NCBI RefSeq assembly: GCF_002159625.1 | Contig: NZ_NFIZ01000005.1 | Location: 1 to 64,000, forward strand | Length of the DNA: 64,000 nucleotides | Direction: 5' to 3' | From: Olsenella sp. An285 | GTDB lineage: Bacteria > Actinomycetota > Coriobacteriia > Coriobacteriales > Atopobiaceae | Shown here: piece after piece, positions 8,403-16,588 of the stretch | Position numbering within the stretch: the first letter of the stretch is position 1 | How the letters are laid out: each line of letters begins with the position of its first letter | Translations under genes and position numbers: made by a program | The notes under the pieces: model-generated | Database searches by the model: none | What the model was told of the DNA's origin: nothing | Seen by the model: only the letters and a program-made list of their open reading frames with translations

Positions 8403-9452
8403 GTGGCCAGTCACTTTCGCAGCGCTGAGCGACAGGGGTCCGAGGACGTCGAGCAGCTCGAGCAGGCCGAGCCGCTCGCTCAGGACGAGCAGCCCGAGCT
8501 CGTCGCGTCCGAGGAGGCTCCGCAGGCTGAGCAGCCCGCTCCGGTCGATGCCCTGGACGTTCCCGTGGACGAGGGCGTGAGCGCGCCCGAGCCCGCCGAG
8601 GTCCAGGAGACGGTCGAGCCAGCCCCTCTGGAGGAGGTTCACGTCGTGACCGCCTCCGAGCCCGCGGAATCCACCGAGCAGCCGGGATTCAACAGCGTGT
8701 TTGCGCCCCTCGCGGACGACAGCGCGCCGGCGGTCCCCCGCACCGGCACCCCCACCGTGTCGTTCAAAAACGTCACACTCATCTACCCGGCCCAGCCCAA
8801 CAAGCCCGCCCTTGACGACGTCAGCCTCGACATCTATCCCGGGGAGTTCGTCTTCGTCGTCGGCCACTCCGGGTCCGGCAAGTCGTCCCTCCTGCGCCTG
8901 ATCACGCGCGAGCTTCGCGCCTCCAAGGGCCAGGTCATCGTGGCGGGGCAGGACCTCACCAAGATGCGCAACCGCAAGGTTCCGTACCTGCGTCGCCAGA
9001 TTGGCACCGTCTACCAGGACTTCAAGCTGCTCCCGGACAAGACGGTCTACGAGAACGTCGCCTTTGCTCTCGAGTGCATCGGCAAGCCCAAGTCCATCAT
9101 CAAGGCGCAGGTCCCCGAGGTCCTTCGTCTCGTTGGCCTGGGCGAGCGCATGAAGCACTTCCCCGACCAGCTCTCTGGCGGCGAGCAGCAGCGCGTCTCC
9201 GTGGCCCGCGCCATGGTCAACCGCCCGCCCCTGCTCGTCTGCGACGAGCCCACGGGCAACCTCGACCCCGCCATCTCGCTCGGCATCATGAAGCTGCTCG
9301 ACCGCATCAACCGCGCGGGCACCACCGTCGTCATGGCCACCCACGACCGCGAGATGGTCGACTCCATGCGCAGGCGCGTCATCGCGCTCGAGGCCGGCCA
9401 TGTCGTCCGCGACCAGGAGAGGGGAGGCTACGGCTACTATGGCGCCCTCTAA
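8403..9452 (+). CDS. ftsE: Cell-division ABC ATPase FtsE with an acidic N-terminal extension
   Basis: The 349-residue product has a standard FtsE ATPase in its last 232 residues: Walker A GHSGSGKS (154-161), Q-loop in VYQDFKLLP, signature LSGGEQQ (257-263), Walker B LLVCDEPTGN. FtsE works with FtsX to couple division to peptidoglycan hydrolysis. The first 117 or so residues are an added Glu/Pro/Ala/Val-rich, apparently disordered region with no family match; usual FtsE is about 225 residues. The GTG start at 8403 follows AAGGAG by 5 bases, which supports translation of the extension. ftsX overlaps its 3' end by 14 bases. The 8196-8402 gap must carry the promoter; no clear -35/-10 pair was identified. 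Confidence 0.93.
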   Translation: MASHFRSAERQGSEDVEQLEQAEPLAQDEQPELVASEEAPQAEQPAPVDALDVPVDEGVSAPEPAEVQETVEPAPLEEVHVVTASEPAESTEQPGFNSVFAPLADDSAPAVPRTGTPTVSFKNVTLIYPAQPNKPALDDVSLDIYPGEFVFVVGHSGSGKSSLLRLITRELRASKGQVIVAGQDLTKMRNRKVPYLRRQIGTVYQDFKLLPDKTVYENVAFALECIGKPKSIIKAQVPEVLRLVGLGERMKHFPDQLSGGEQQRVSVARAMVNRPPLLVCDEPTGNLDPAISLGIMKLLDRINRAGTTVVMATHDREMVDSMRRRVIALEAGHVVRDQERGGYGYYGAL

Positions 9453-10365
9453 CATCGGATACTCGCTGCGCGAGTGCGGCCACCACTTCCGCCGCAACTG
9501 GACCACGGTGCTCGGCGCCGTCGTCACCATCTTCCTCTCGCTCTTCATCATCGGCGTCTTCGTGCTCGGCTCCGCCATGCTCGACAGCATGCTCGGTGGC
9601 GTCGAGGACCAGGTCACCATCCAGGCCTTCCTCTCCGACGAGGCGGACCAGGCCGACGTCGACGCCTATCAGGCGGAGATCGAGGGCTGGGACAACGTCG
9701 AGTCCGTGACCTACAAGTCCAAGGACGAGGCGCTCGAGGAGTTCCGCACCTCCATGTCCAACCGCAACGCCGCGGACGCGGTCACGGCGCTGGACGGCGA
9801 GAACCCGCTTCCGGCCTCCCTGGTGATTCGCATGGTCGACCCCCAGCAGGTCGAGGCCACGGCCGAGCGCATCATGAGCGACCCCGCGTTCGCGGAGATC
9901 TGCGACGACTCCAGCAACCCCGCTGGTGACGTCCAGTACGGCCAGGGCACCGTCGAGCGCCTCTTTAGCGTCACGGTGTACATCCGCATCGCCGCCATCG
10001 CGCTCGTCGCCCTGCTCACCTTCGTGGCGTTCGTGTTCATCAACAACACGATTCGCCTTGCCATCACCGCGCGCAGGCGCGAGATCGGCATCATGCGCCT
10101 CGTCGGCGCCTCCAACGGCTTCATTCGCGGGCCGTTCATCACGGAGGGCACCATCGAGGCCATCCTCGGAGCCATCCTCGCCATCGTCGCGCTCTCCGTG
10201 GGCGTTCACACGCTCCTGCCCACGCTGGCGGAGAGCCTCTCGTTCCTCTCGTTCGAGATCGCCCCGATGACGCTCTACGCCACCTATGCGGCGCTCCTGG
10301 TCATCGGCGTCCTCATCGGACTGTTTGGATCGGCCATCGCAATGGGGCGCTACCTCAAGGTCTAG
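9439..10365 (+). CDS. ftsX: Cell-division protein FtsX
   Basis: A 308-residue permease-like partner of FtsE with the FtsX layout: one N-terminal transmembrane segment (about residues 22-48), an extracellular domain (about 50-175, VTIQAFLSDEADQ onward), then three membrane segments in the FtsX/MacB domain. The start is ATG 9439, preceded by GGGGAGGC and lying within the end of ftsE; an in-frame ATG at 9400 deep in ftsE is less likely. In related bacteria the outer loop activates a peptidoglycan hydrolase; no obvious partner lies next to it. The stop codon lies inside a nested palindrome. Confidence 0.95.
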   Translation: MAPSNIGYSLRECGHHFRRNWTTVLGAVVTIFLSLFIIGVFVLGSAMLDSMLGGVEDQVTIQAFLSDEADQADVDAYQAEIEGWDNVESVTYKSKDEALEEFRTSMSNRNAADAVTALDGENPLPASLVIRMVDPQQVEATAERIMSDPAFAEICDDSSNPAGDVQYGQGTVERLFSVTVYIRIAAIALVALLTFVAFVFINNTIRLAITARRREIGIMRLVGASNGFIRGPFITEGTIEAILGAILAIVALSVGVHTLLPTLAESLSFLSFEIAPMTLYATYAALLVIGVLIGLFGSAIAMGRYLKV

Positions 10366-10474
10366 GCCATACGCACATGCAACGGGTGGGCCCCCGGGAT
10401 TGCACGCGGAAGTGCACTTCGTGAAACTTCCGCTTAGCAATCCCGGGGGCCTTTCGTATGGGTGCGTATGGCCT
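10364..10474. repeat. Nested palindrome downstream of ftsX (family C, copy 1)
   Basis: An outer inverted repeat (AGGCCATACGCAC at 10364-10376, GTGCGTATGGCCT at 10462-10474) encloses a second (GGCCCCCGGGATTGC at about 10389-10403, GCAATCCCGGGGGCC at 10437-10451). That in turn encloses the inner stem GCGGAAGT / ACTTCCGC. Copies of the inner two layers occur near 49.64 and 52.79 kb. It may act as a bidirectional terminator between ftsX and rnr. Confidence 0.85.
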
Positions 10475-10551
10475 GGGCCTTGAGGTGGCGCGCGACTGGC
10501 CGTGCAAACTACAATCTTGGGTGATTGAGGGCGAGAAGAACGGGGTGGCCG

Positions 10552-12603
10552 ATGGGTCGGAAGAGGCCGCATCGCGGGAACAGGCGCCGCGGGCGCTCGG
10601 GAGGGCCGCGGAGCCAGAGCCATACGCTGACGGGCATCCTCGTGGTGACGCGCCCGGGCTCGGCGCGCGTGGAGACGCCCGAGGGTACGTTCGAGCTCGT
10701 CCGTCACGGCCAGCGCGAGGCCATGAACGGAGACGAGGTCGAGGTCGCGCTCGTGGAGCGGCGCGGCTCTCCGGCGCGGGCGGTGGTGCGCTCGGTGCTC
10801 TCCCGCGCGGTGACCACCTTTCTCGGGCGCTTCTCGCCGGCGGGCCCGCTCGGTGCGGTCACGCCGCTGGACGCCCGCATCGGGCACGACTTCTTCGTCG
10901 TGCCCGAGGACCCCAGCCCGGAGCGCCTGGGCGTGCGGGACGGGGACGTCGTGGTCGCCCGCATCACCGAATACCCAACGAGGAGAAGCTCTGCCGTCGT
11001 GACCCTCGACCGGCGCGTTGGCTCCTCGGACGAGCTCGACCTCAACGTCGAGGCCGTCATGGCCTCCTACGGGCTCCCCGGGGACTTTCCCGCCTCCGCC
11101 CTCGAGGAGGCGGAGGGGATCGAGGCCCGTGTGGGAGAGGCGCTGGAGGGGGACCGGGGCCGCCGCGACCTTCGAGAGCTCCTCTGCGTAACCATTGACC
11201 CCGCGGACGCCCGGGACTTCGATGACGCGGTGAGCGCGCGCAGGCTTGGCGATGGAGGCTTTGAGCTGGGCGTCCACATTGCCGACGTGAGCCACTACGT
11301 ATGCCCCGACGGACCCATCGACAACGAGGCCAAGCGCAGGACGTGCTCGGCCTACCTCGTGGACCGCGTCATCCCCATGCTGCCCGAGCGCCTCTGCAAC
11401 GACGTCTGCTCGTTGCGCCCCGGGGAGGACCGCCTTGCCATGAGCGTCATCATGACGCTGGACGCGCGCGGGAAGGTCGTTCGCGCACGGATGTGCAGCT
11501 CCGCGATCCGCTCCGCGGCGAGGCTCTCCTATGACCAGGTGGACGCCCTTCTGGAGGGCTCGCTCGAGACGGGCGGGCTTCCGTGCGCGCCCGGAACGGC
11601 GCAGGAGGTGGCTGAGCTCCTCCGCGTCCTCGACGAGATTCGTTCCCTGCGGGAGCGCGTCCGCAGGGAACGCGGCGCCATCGACTTCGAGACCGTGGAG
11701 GCCAAGGTGCAGCTCGACGAGAAGGGCCGTCCGACGGGCGTCTTGGTGCGGCGGCGCACGTGCGCGACCGGTCTCATCGAGGAGGCCATGCTCCTTGCCA
11801 ACGAGTGCGTGGCGAAGCGCCTCTCCGAGGTCGAGGCCCCGGCCGCCTACCGCGTGCACGAGCGGCCCACCCCGGAGGACCTGCGCGCCTGCGTGCAGCC
11901 CCTGCGAGAGCTCGGGCTTCTCGACGGTGAGACGACCTCGGGCCTTCTTGCGGGCGACCCCTTTGCCGTGCAGGGCATCCTCGAGCGGGCGCATGGGACC
12001 TCCGCCGCCCCCATGGCCGGGGCGCTGCTGCTTCGCGCCCAGAGAAAGGCCGTGTACCTGCCGCACAACGACGGGCACTACGCGCTTGGCGCGGGGGCCT
12101 ACTGTCACTTCACCTCGCCGATCAGGCGCTACCCTGACGTTCTTGTCCATCGCGCCCTCAAGGCGCTTCTTGCCGGCCGCCTCGGGGGCAGGGAGATGCG
12201 CGCCCAGGCGGCGGCCCTCCCGCAGCTCTGCTTCACGTGCTCGGAGCGCGAGCGCGCGGCCGATGCCGCCGAGCGCGCCTCGCAGAAGATCAAGATGGCC
12301 GAGCTCTTCTCCGAGCGCGTGGGCGAGCGGTTTGCCGGCACCGTCTCCGGCTGCGAGCGCTTTGGCCTCTTTGTGACCCTCGATGACACGTATGCCGAGG
12401 GGCTCCTCCCCACGAGGGCGCTGGGCGACGAGTGGTTCACCTATGACGAGGCCCGCATGACGCTCACGGGGGAGGAGACGGGCACGGTGTGGCGGCTCGG
12501 GCGCCGCGTCGCGGTGGAGGTCACGGACATCAACGTGGCGCGCGGGCAGATAGACTTCGCCCTCGCGCGGGGCGGAGTGGCGGGGCGGCGGCCTCGCGCC
12601 TGA
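10552..12603 (+). CDS. rnr: Ribonuclease R / RNase II family exoribonuclease
   Basis: A 683-residue 3'-5' exoribonuclease. After a basic Arg/Gly-rich N-terminus (residues 1-25) come an OB-fold segment (about 30-170) and the RNB catalytic domain. The metal-binding aspartates sit in DPADARDFDDAV, and GVHIADVSHYV, HFTSPIRRYPD and a C-terminal S1 domain (about 590-670) follow. It degrades structured RNA and, with tmRNA-SmpB, clears non-stop mRNAs; smpB is two genes downstream. ATG 10552 is preferred over an upstream in-frame TTG. A copy of CGAGAAGAAC ends 11 bases before the start codon. Confidence 0.94.
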   Translation: MGRKRPHRGNRRRGRSGGPRSQSHTLTGILVVTRPGSARVETPEGTFELVRHGQREAMNGDEVEVALVERRGSPARAVVRSVLSRAVTTFLGRFSPAGPLGAVTPLDARIGHDFFVVPEDPSPERLGVRDGDVVVARITEYPTRRSSAVVTLDRRVGSSDELDLNVEAVMASYGLPGDFPASALEEAEGIEARVGEALEGDRGRRDLRELLCVTIDPADARDFDDAVSARRLGDGGFELGVHIADVSHYVCPDGPIDNEAKRRTCSAYLVDRVIPMLPERLCNDVCSLRPGEDRLAMSVIMTLDARGKVVRARMCSSAIRSAARLSYDQVDALLEGSLETGGLPCAPGTAQEVAELLRVLDEIRSLRERVRRERGAIDFETVEAKVQLDEKGRPTGVLVRRRTCATGLIEEAMLLANECVAKRLSEVEAPAAYRVHERPTPEDLRACVQPLRELGLLDGETTSGLLAGDPFAVQGILERAHGTSAAPMAGALLLRAQRKAVYLPHNDGHYALGAGAYCHFTSPIRRYPDVLVHRALKALLAGRLGGREMRAQAAALPQLCFTCSERERAADAAERASQKIKMAELFSERVGERFAGTVSGCERFGLFVTLDDTYAEGLLPTRALGDEWFTYDEARMTLTGEETGTVWRLGRRVAVEVTDINVARGQIDFALARGGVAGRRPRA

Positions 12604-12725
12604 TCGAATTCGGCGTCGGTCGCGCCGTCCTTCTCGCCGCTCTTCTCGTCCTCGCGTTGGTCGTGATGGATAATGGGTAGACGAAAGGCCTAGGGAGAGC
12701 GCGGCTGCCGCCGCCAGGAGGTTGC

Positions 12726-13580
12726 ATGGAACGTAGCGATTTGACAGACGAGCTCGAGCGCGCCGAGGGGCTCATGCTCCAGGGACAGCCCGAGCAGGCG
12801 GCCGACCTGCTCGCGCGCCTTGCGGAGGACGCCGAGGAGTACGTGGACAAGAACTGCCCCACCACCGAGGAGGTCCAGTGGTTCAGCTTCCCCACGCTCT
12901 TCGAGCGCCTCGCGTACCGTCGCGTGGAGAAGGACCCGCGCGAGCTGCGTGACGTGGGCGAGCCCCTTGACAGGCTCTACAACGACCTCGCCCTCGCCAA
13001 CGTTCACGCTGGGGACTACGACGAGGCCATGGAGGCCCTCAAGCGCGCGGTGCGCTGGAACCCCATGGACTGCAGCTATCGCCTCAATCTCGCTGATCTC
13101 TTTCGCGTGGCGGGGGACATGCAGGAGTACCTCGCGCTTACCTATACCGTCTTCGAGCGCGCGAGCGACGCCCGCCATCTCGCGCGGGCCTTCGTGAACT
13201 TCTCCGGCTGGTTCGCCGCCTCGGAGAAGCCTCGCACGGCCGCCGCGGCGCTGCGTGCGGCGCGCGCCCTTGACGCGCGGGACTCCTCGCTCGAGGCTGC
13301 GCTCGACCAGGCGGCGGGGACGGAGCGCGACCCCGATCTGGTCACGGATGCGGAGATGCGCGAGCTCCTCGCGGAAGAGGGCCTCCCCGACGGCGCCAAC
13401 GCCGACATCGCGGTCTGCCTGCTCATGTGCGCGGGAGACGCCATGAGGGACGGGGAGCGCGACGTGGCGGCCACGCTCACGCTCAGGGCTCGCGACCTGG
13501 TGGGAGAGCCCGCGGCCCGCGCCCTTCTCGAGCTCATCCACGAGAGCGACGCGGAGGGGGCGGACGATGCGACAGACTAG
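12726..13580 (+). CDS. TPR-like hypothetical protein
   Basis: A 284-residue soluble protein rich in Ala, Glu, Arg and Leu with repeated helical hairpins like tetratricopeptide repeats (for example NDLALANVHAGDYDEAMEALKRAVRWNP, about residues 88-115). No signal peptide or catalytic motif is visible. The ATG follows AGGAGG by 6 bases. It overlaps the smpB start by 14 bases, so it is translationally coupled to smpB and lies between rnr and smpB. A scaffold role in RNA or translation quality control is conceivable from position but not shown. Confidence 0.75.
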   Translation: MERSDLTDELERAEGLMLQGQPEQAADLLARLAEDAEEYVDKNCPTTEEVQWFSFPTLFERLAYRRVEKDPRELRDVGEPLDRLYNDLALANVHAGDYDEAMEALKRAVRWNPMDCSYRLNLADLFRVAGDMQEYLALTYTVFERASDARHLARAFVNFSGWFAASEKPRTAAAALRAARALDARDSSLEAALDQAAGTERDPDLVTDAEMRELLAEEGLPDGANADIAVCLLMCAGDAMRDGERDVAATLTLRARDLVGEPAARALLELIHESDAEGADDATD

Positions 13581-14040
13581 GCCGGAGAAGAAGACCGTCG
13601 CACGCAACCGCTCCGCCCGTCACGAGTACTTCATCGACGAGACGTTCGAGGCCGGCCTGGTTCTCACCGGAACCGAGGTCAAGAGCCTCCGCGAGCGCGC
13701 CTGCCAAATCACGGACGCCTTCTGCCTCGTGCGCGGCCACGAGGTGTGGCTCCACGGCGTCCACATCCACCCCTACTCCAACGGAGGGGTCTGGAACGTG
13801 GACCCGGACCGCAAGCGCAAGCTCCTGCTCCACCGCAGGCAGATCGACTACCTGGACGGGAAGCTCCGTCAGAAGGGCCTGGCGCTCGTTCCGCTGGAGA
13901 TCTACTTCGACGAGCACAACCGCGTGAAGCTCTCCATCGGCCTCGCGCGGGGCAAGAAGCTCTATGACAAGCGCGCGGACATGGCGCGGCGGGACTCCGA
14001 CCGCGAGATCGCCCGCGCCCTCAAGGAGATGAACCGCTAG
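13567..14040 (+). CDS. smpB: SsrA-binding protein SmpB
   Basis: A 157-residue SmpB, the partner that carries tmRNA into stalled ribosomes. Family hallmarks are present: NRSARHEYFIDETFEAGLVLTGTEVKSLR near the start, the NGGVWNVDPDRKRKLLLHRRQI segment, and a basic C-terminal tail (GKKLYDKRADMARRDSDREI) that reads the empty A site. The ATG lies within the end of the TPR gene. Its RNA partner ssrA is about 1 kb downstream on the other strand. Confidence 0.97.
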   Translation: MRQTRPEKKTVARNRSARHEYFIDETFEAGLVLTGTEVKSLRERACQITDAFCLVRGHEVWLHGVHIHPYSNGGVWNVDPDRKRKLLLHRRQIDYLDGKLRQKGLALVPLEIYFDEHNRVKLSIGLARGKKLYDKRADMARRDSDREIARALKEMNR

Positions 14041-14104
14041 GCCGCAAAAGGGGACGGGTCAAAGGGGGCGCGTGGCTTTTGGCCTGTCGGGAAAGGAGAA
14101 GAGC

Positions 14105-14617
14105 ATGGACGCAACGGCACTGTTCAAGTTCTCATCAGGGCTCTACGTGGTCTCGGCGGATGACGGGGAGCGTCCCGGCGCCTGCCTCGTGAACACGGGG
14201 CTCCAGGTCACCTCCTCGCCCCTGCAGGTCTCCGTCACCGTGAACAAGGAGAACTTCACCTGCGGCGTCATCCAGCGCGCAGGTCACTTTGCCCTCGCGG
14301 TGGTGGACGAGTCCGCCGACATGCTCTTCGTGGGGCGCTTTGGCTTTCGCACCTCCGCCAGCGAGGACAAGTTCGACGGCATCGGCAGCGCCGTGGCCGC
14401 CACGGGGGACCCGTACCCCACCGAGCACGTGGCCTCGTTCGTTGCGTGCAACGTGGTTCAGACCGTCGACGTGGGGACGCACCTCACCTTTGTGGGCGAG
14501 GTCGTGGACGCGGGCAACCTTTCCGAGGTGACGCCCATGACGTATGCCTACTACCACGGTACGCTCAAGGGCAAGACGCCGCCGAAGGCTTCCTCCTATG
14601 TTGGGGGTATAAGGTAG
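14105..14617 (+). CDS. Flavin reductase-like FMN-binding protein
   Basis: A 170-residue flavin reductase-domain protein (split-barrel FMN fold): TALFKFSSGLYVVSADDGERPGACLVNTGLQVTSSP at the start, the NKENFT and RAGHFALAVVDE segments, and AYYHGTLKGKTPPKAS at the end. ATG 14105 is preceded by GGGAAAGGAG; an upstream in-frame GTG is less likely. A tiny rubredoxin gene follows after 43 bases. In some anaerobes the two domains are fused as high-molecular-weight rubredoxin, so the pair probably passes electrons through FMN and iron. The acceptor (O2, NO or another protein) is not shown. Confidence 0.85.
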   Translation: MDATALFKFSSGLYVVSADDGERPGACLVNTGLQVTSSPLQVSVTVNKENFTCGVIQRAGHFALAVVDESADMLFVGRFGFRTSASEDKFDGIGSAVAATGDPYPTEHVASFVACNVVQTVDVGTHLTFVGEVVDAGNLSEVTPMTYAYYHGTLKGKTPPKASSYVGGIR

Positions 14618-14660
14618 GTCGGGGCGAGAGGCGCCCCTCAGACATCGAAAGGAGATTGGC

Positions 14661-14801
14661 ATGGCCGAGGAGAAGAAGTACACGTTCCGCTGCACCGTCT
14701 GCGGCTGGGAGGTCACCGTCGACACCCCCGAGCTGCCCGAGGACTTCGTCTGCGAGGTCTGCGGCGTTGGCCCCGACATGTTTGAGCTCGTCGAGGAGTA
14801 A
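14661..14801 (+). CDS. 46-residue rubredoxin-like protein
   Basis: A very short gene (ATG 14661, TAA 14799-14801) with GGAG 6 bases upstream. The product has two CxxC knuckles, RCTVCGWEVTVD and VCEVCGVGPDMFELVE, as in the Fe(Cys)4 site of rubredoxin. The end (GPDMFELVEE) matches the usual GxxxFE tail. It is shorter than classic rubredoxin (52-54 residues). Its place directly after the flavin reductase suggests that is its electron partner. Confidence 0.85.
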   Translation: MAEEKKYTFRCTVCGWEVTVDTPELPEDFVCEVCGVGPDMFELVEE

Positions 14802-14811
14802 CCCTACGACC

Positions 14812-14838
14812 TGACAATAGGGACAGGGTACTTTGTCA
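14812..14838. repeat. Single REP-like palindrome (family A variant)
   Basis: TGACAATAGGGACAGG followed by GTACTTTGTCA pairs TGACAA with TTTGTCA around a GGGACAG core. A near copy is at 28517-28543. It is a divergent member of the REP family that surrounds the RAYT gene near 43-47 kb. Confidence 0.6.
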
Positions 14839-14850
14839 TGAAACCGCCGG

Positions 14851-14880
14851 TGGGGCGGCCTTCTGCGGGAGGCCGCCCCA
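14851..14880. terminator. GC hairpin after the rubredoxin gene
   Basis: A 10-bp perfect stem TGGGGCGGCC / GGCCGCCCCA with a 10-base loop. It has no strong T-tract, so it is a weak or bidirectional terminator candidate between the rubredoxin gene and the converging tmRNA gene. Confidence 0.55.
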
Positions 14881-14890
14881 CTCTCGTGTT

Positions 14891-14969
14891 AGCTTGACAG
14901 TTTGCTCAGGTCAAACTGTCACGCAAGCGCCGCAGACTTGACAGTTTGACCTGAGCAAACTGTCAAGCT
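14891..14969. repeat. Nested palindrome, family B copy 1
   Basis: Perfect inverted arms of about 31 bp start AGCTTGACAGTTTGCTCAGG. Each arm is itself palindromic: TTGACAGTTTG, a 7-base centre, then CAAACTGTCA. The spacer is 16 bases. The same plan with CCCGGG in the centre occurs at 21904-21982. It lies in the convergent space between the rubredoxin gene and ssrA. Confidence 0.9.
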
Positions 14970-15025
14970 GTCAGGTGCGAAAAGCGGCCGCCGACCCGGA
15001 GGGGCCGACGGCCGCGAAGCGTGCA

Positions 15026-15394
15026 TGGTGGAGGTGCGGAGAGTCGAACTCCGGTCCAAAGCAGACCCCTGACAGGTGTCTCCAGGCTCAGTTACCGGTT
15101 GGATCTCGGGCGCCGCGCACCCGGTTACCCGCGCTTGGCGCCCCAGCCGGTTCGGTCTTTTCGGGCGGCATACCGGCTACGTCCGCCCGAGCATCTCCCT
15201 AAGATGACACCGCACCGGGGACGGGAGCGACCCCCGGATTGGCGCGCCTGCTAGTAATTAAGCGGCGAGAGCCAGCTGAGGCTCAAAAGAGTTGTTGTCG
15301 TCAATTCAATTTGACGGTACCCCTGTTTAACGTGGCGAGGAGACCACGGCCTGCTGCCCATCTCAGACCCACCCTGTCGAAACCAGTCACCCCC
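15026..15394 (-). ncRNA. ssrA: Transfer-messenger RNA
   Basis: On the minus strand the RNA starts GGGGGTGACTGGTTTCGACA and ends GTTCGACTCTCCGCACCTCC plus encoded ACCA, the diagnostic ends of tmRNA; length 369. The two ends form the tRNA-like domain, with the T-arm GGTTCGA-type loop near the 3' end. The tag frame runs 15302 down to 15258 and reads DDNNSFEPQLALAA then TAA. The ALAA end is the universal protease signal. The in-frame triplet before the first GAC is ATT and before that TGA, so the resume codon is probably GAC rather than the usual Ala or Gly codon. SmpB is encoded 1 kb away. Confidence 0.95.
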
Positions 15395-15403
15395 ACGAGT
15401 GGA

Positions 15404-15432
15404 ATGGAAGGACTGCCACCATGCGGCTGTCA
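15404..15432 (-). promoter_or_regulatory. Candidate ssrA promoter
   Basis: On the minus strand a perfect -35 TTGACA (15432-15427), a 17-base spacer and a weak -10 TTCCAT (15409-15404) place the start about 9 bases before the tmRNA 5' end. The -10 matches TATAAT at only three positions. Confidence 0.5.
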
Positions 15433-15594
15433 ACGTACGCGCCGCTCTCGCGGCCGTGGGGGTATTCTACCCGTTTGGCGCGGGCGACAACGCGAGGTTT
15501 TTCTCGCCGCGCGAGCTCGGGCCGTGGCCGCGGACACGCGAGATGGCGCATGGGGTATAAAGTGGGGCGAGAAGAACGAAGAAGGGGGGATGCC

Positions 15595-16500
15595 GTGCCA
15601 ACCGAGAAGACCAACGTGCCGGCGCTCGTGCTCGAGGGCGGCGGATTCAGGGGCATGTTCACGGCGGGCGTGCTCGACGTCCTGCAGGAGCGGGGCCTCT
15701 ACGGCTTCTCGAGCATCTGGGGCGTCTCGGCGGGCGCCATCAACGGTTCCAACTTTCGCGCGCGCCAGATCGGTCGCACGATGCGCGACATCCTCGCCTT
15801 TCGCGACGACAAGCGCTTCATGTCGCTCTGGTCGTTTGCCAAGACGGGCAACGTCGCGGGCGTTGACTTCATGTACGGCGAGGTGCAGGACCGGCTGGAC
15901 CCGTGCGACCTGGACACCTTCAACGAGTCCGAGACGCCCTTCTTCGTGGTGACCTCAGACGTCACCTTTGGCACTCCCGACTACCTGCCCGTGAGGCGCT
16001 ACCCCGATGACCTCGTCAAGGTCCGCGCCTCCGCGTCGCTGCCCACGGTCTCGCAGATCGTGGAGATCGACGGGCATCGCTACCTCGATGGCGGCACCAC
16101 GGACTCCATCCCGTACGAGACCGCGATGGGCCTTCCCGGCGCGCGCGAGGTCGAGGGCCACGTGCCGGCCGAGCGCGCCCTCGTGGTGCTCACGCGAGAG
16201 CGCTCCTACGAGCGCGGCGCCGGCTCCGAGGCAATCGCCCTGAAGTCCCACCGCTACGATCGCTACCCCTACTATCTGGACGCGCTTCGCACGCGCGCCG
16301 AGCGCTACAACGCGCAGCGCGAGCGCCTCTGGGAGCTCGAGCGCGAGGGCCGCTGCCTCGTCATTGCCCCGGAGGAGCCGGTGACCGTGGGGTCCTCCAC
16401 GCGCGACGGCGAGTCCCTGCTCTCGCTCTACATCGCGGGGCGCCGCCAGACCGAGGCCCGTCTCGCGGAGATCGACGCCTTTCTCTGCGAGGGCCTGTAG
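15595..16500 (+). CDS. Patatin-like phospholipase
   Basis: A 301-residue patatin-fold serine hydrolase. The oxyanion loop EGGGFRGMF, the nucleophile elbow GVSAG and the catalytic DGG (YLDGGTTDSIP) are all present, so it should act on lipid acyl esters. The last third (RYDRYPYYLDALRTRAERYN) resembles the bacterial YjjU-type group. No signal peptide is seen, so it is probably cytoplasmic. The GTG start at 15595 follows AAGGGGGG. The upstream region, which holds one CGAGAAGAAC copy, also carries the divergent ssrA promoter. Confidence 0.88.
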   Translation: MPTEKTNVPALVLEGGGFRGMFTAGVLDVLQERGLYGFSSIWGVSAGAINGSNFRARQIGRTMRDILAFRDDKRFMSLWSFAKTGNVAGVDFMYGEVQDRLDPCDLDTFNESETPFFVVTSDVTFGTPDYLPVRRYPDDLVKVRASASLPTVSQIVEIDGHRYLDGGTTDSIPYETAMGLPGAREVEGHVPAERALVVLTRERSYERGAGSEAIALKSHRYDRYPYYLDALRTRAERYNAQRERLWELEREGRCLVIAPEEPVTVGSSTRDGESLLSLYIAGRRQTEARLAEIDAFLCEGL

Positions 16501-16547
16501 GGCGTGCGGGGGGCAGACCTCCCTCGCACACATAAAAGATTTGTGCT

Positions 16548-16568
16548 AATTGGGGACTGTCCCCAATT
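16548..16568. repeat. GGGGACTGTCCCC palindrome in the GH31 leader
   Basis: AATTGGGGAC, a central T and GTCCCCAATT form a 10-bp perfect inverted repeat 20 bases before the GH31 start codon. The same core with longer arms ends the prs gene (56243-56275). It could be an operator or a family A REP; the perfect two-fold symmetry fits either. Confidence 0.7.
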
Positions 16569-16588
16569 TACATACAGAGGAGAGTGAC

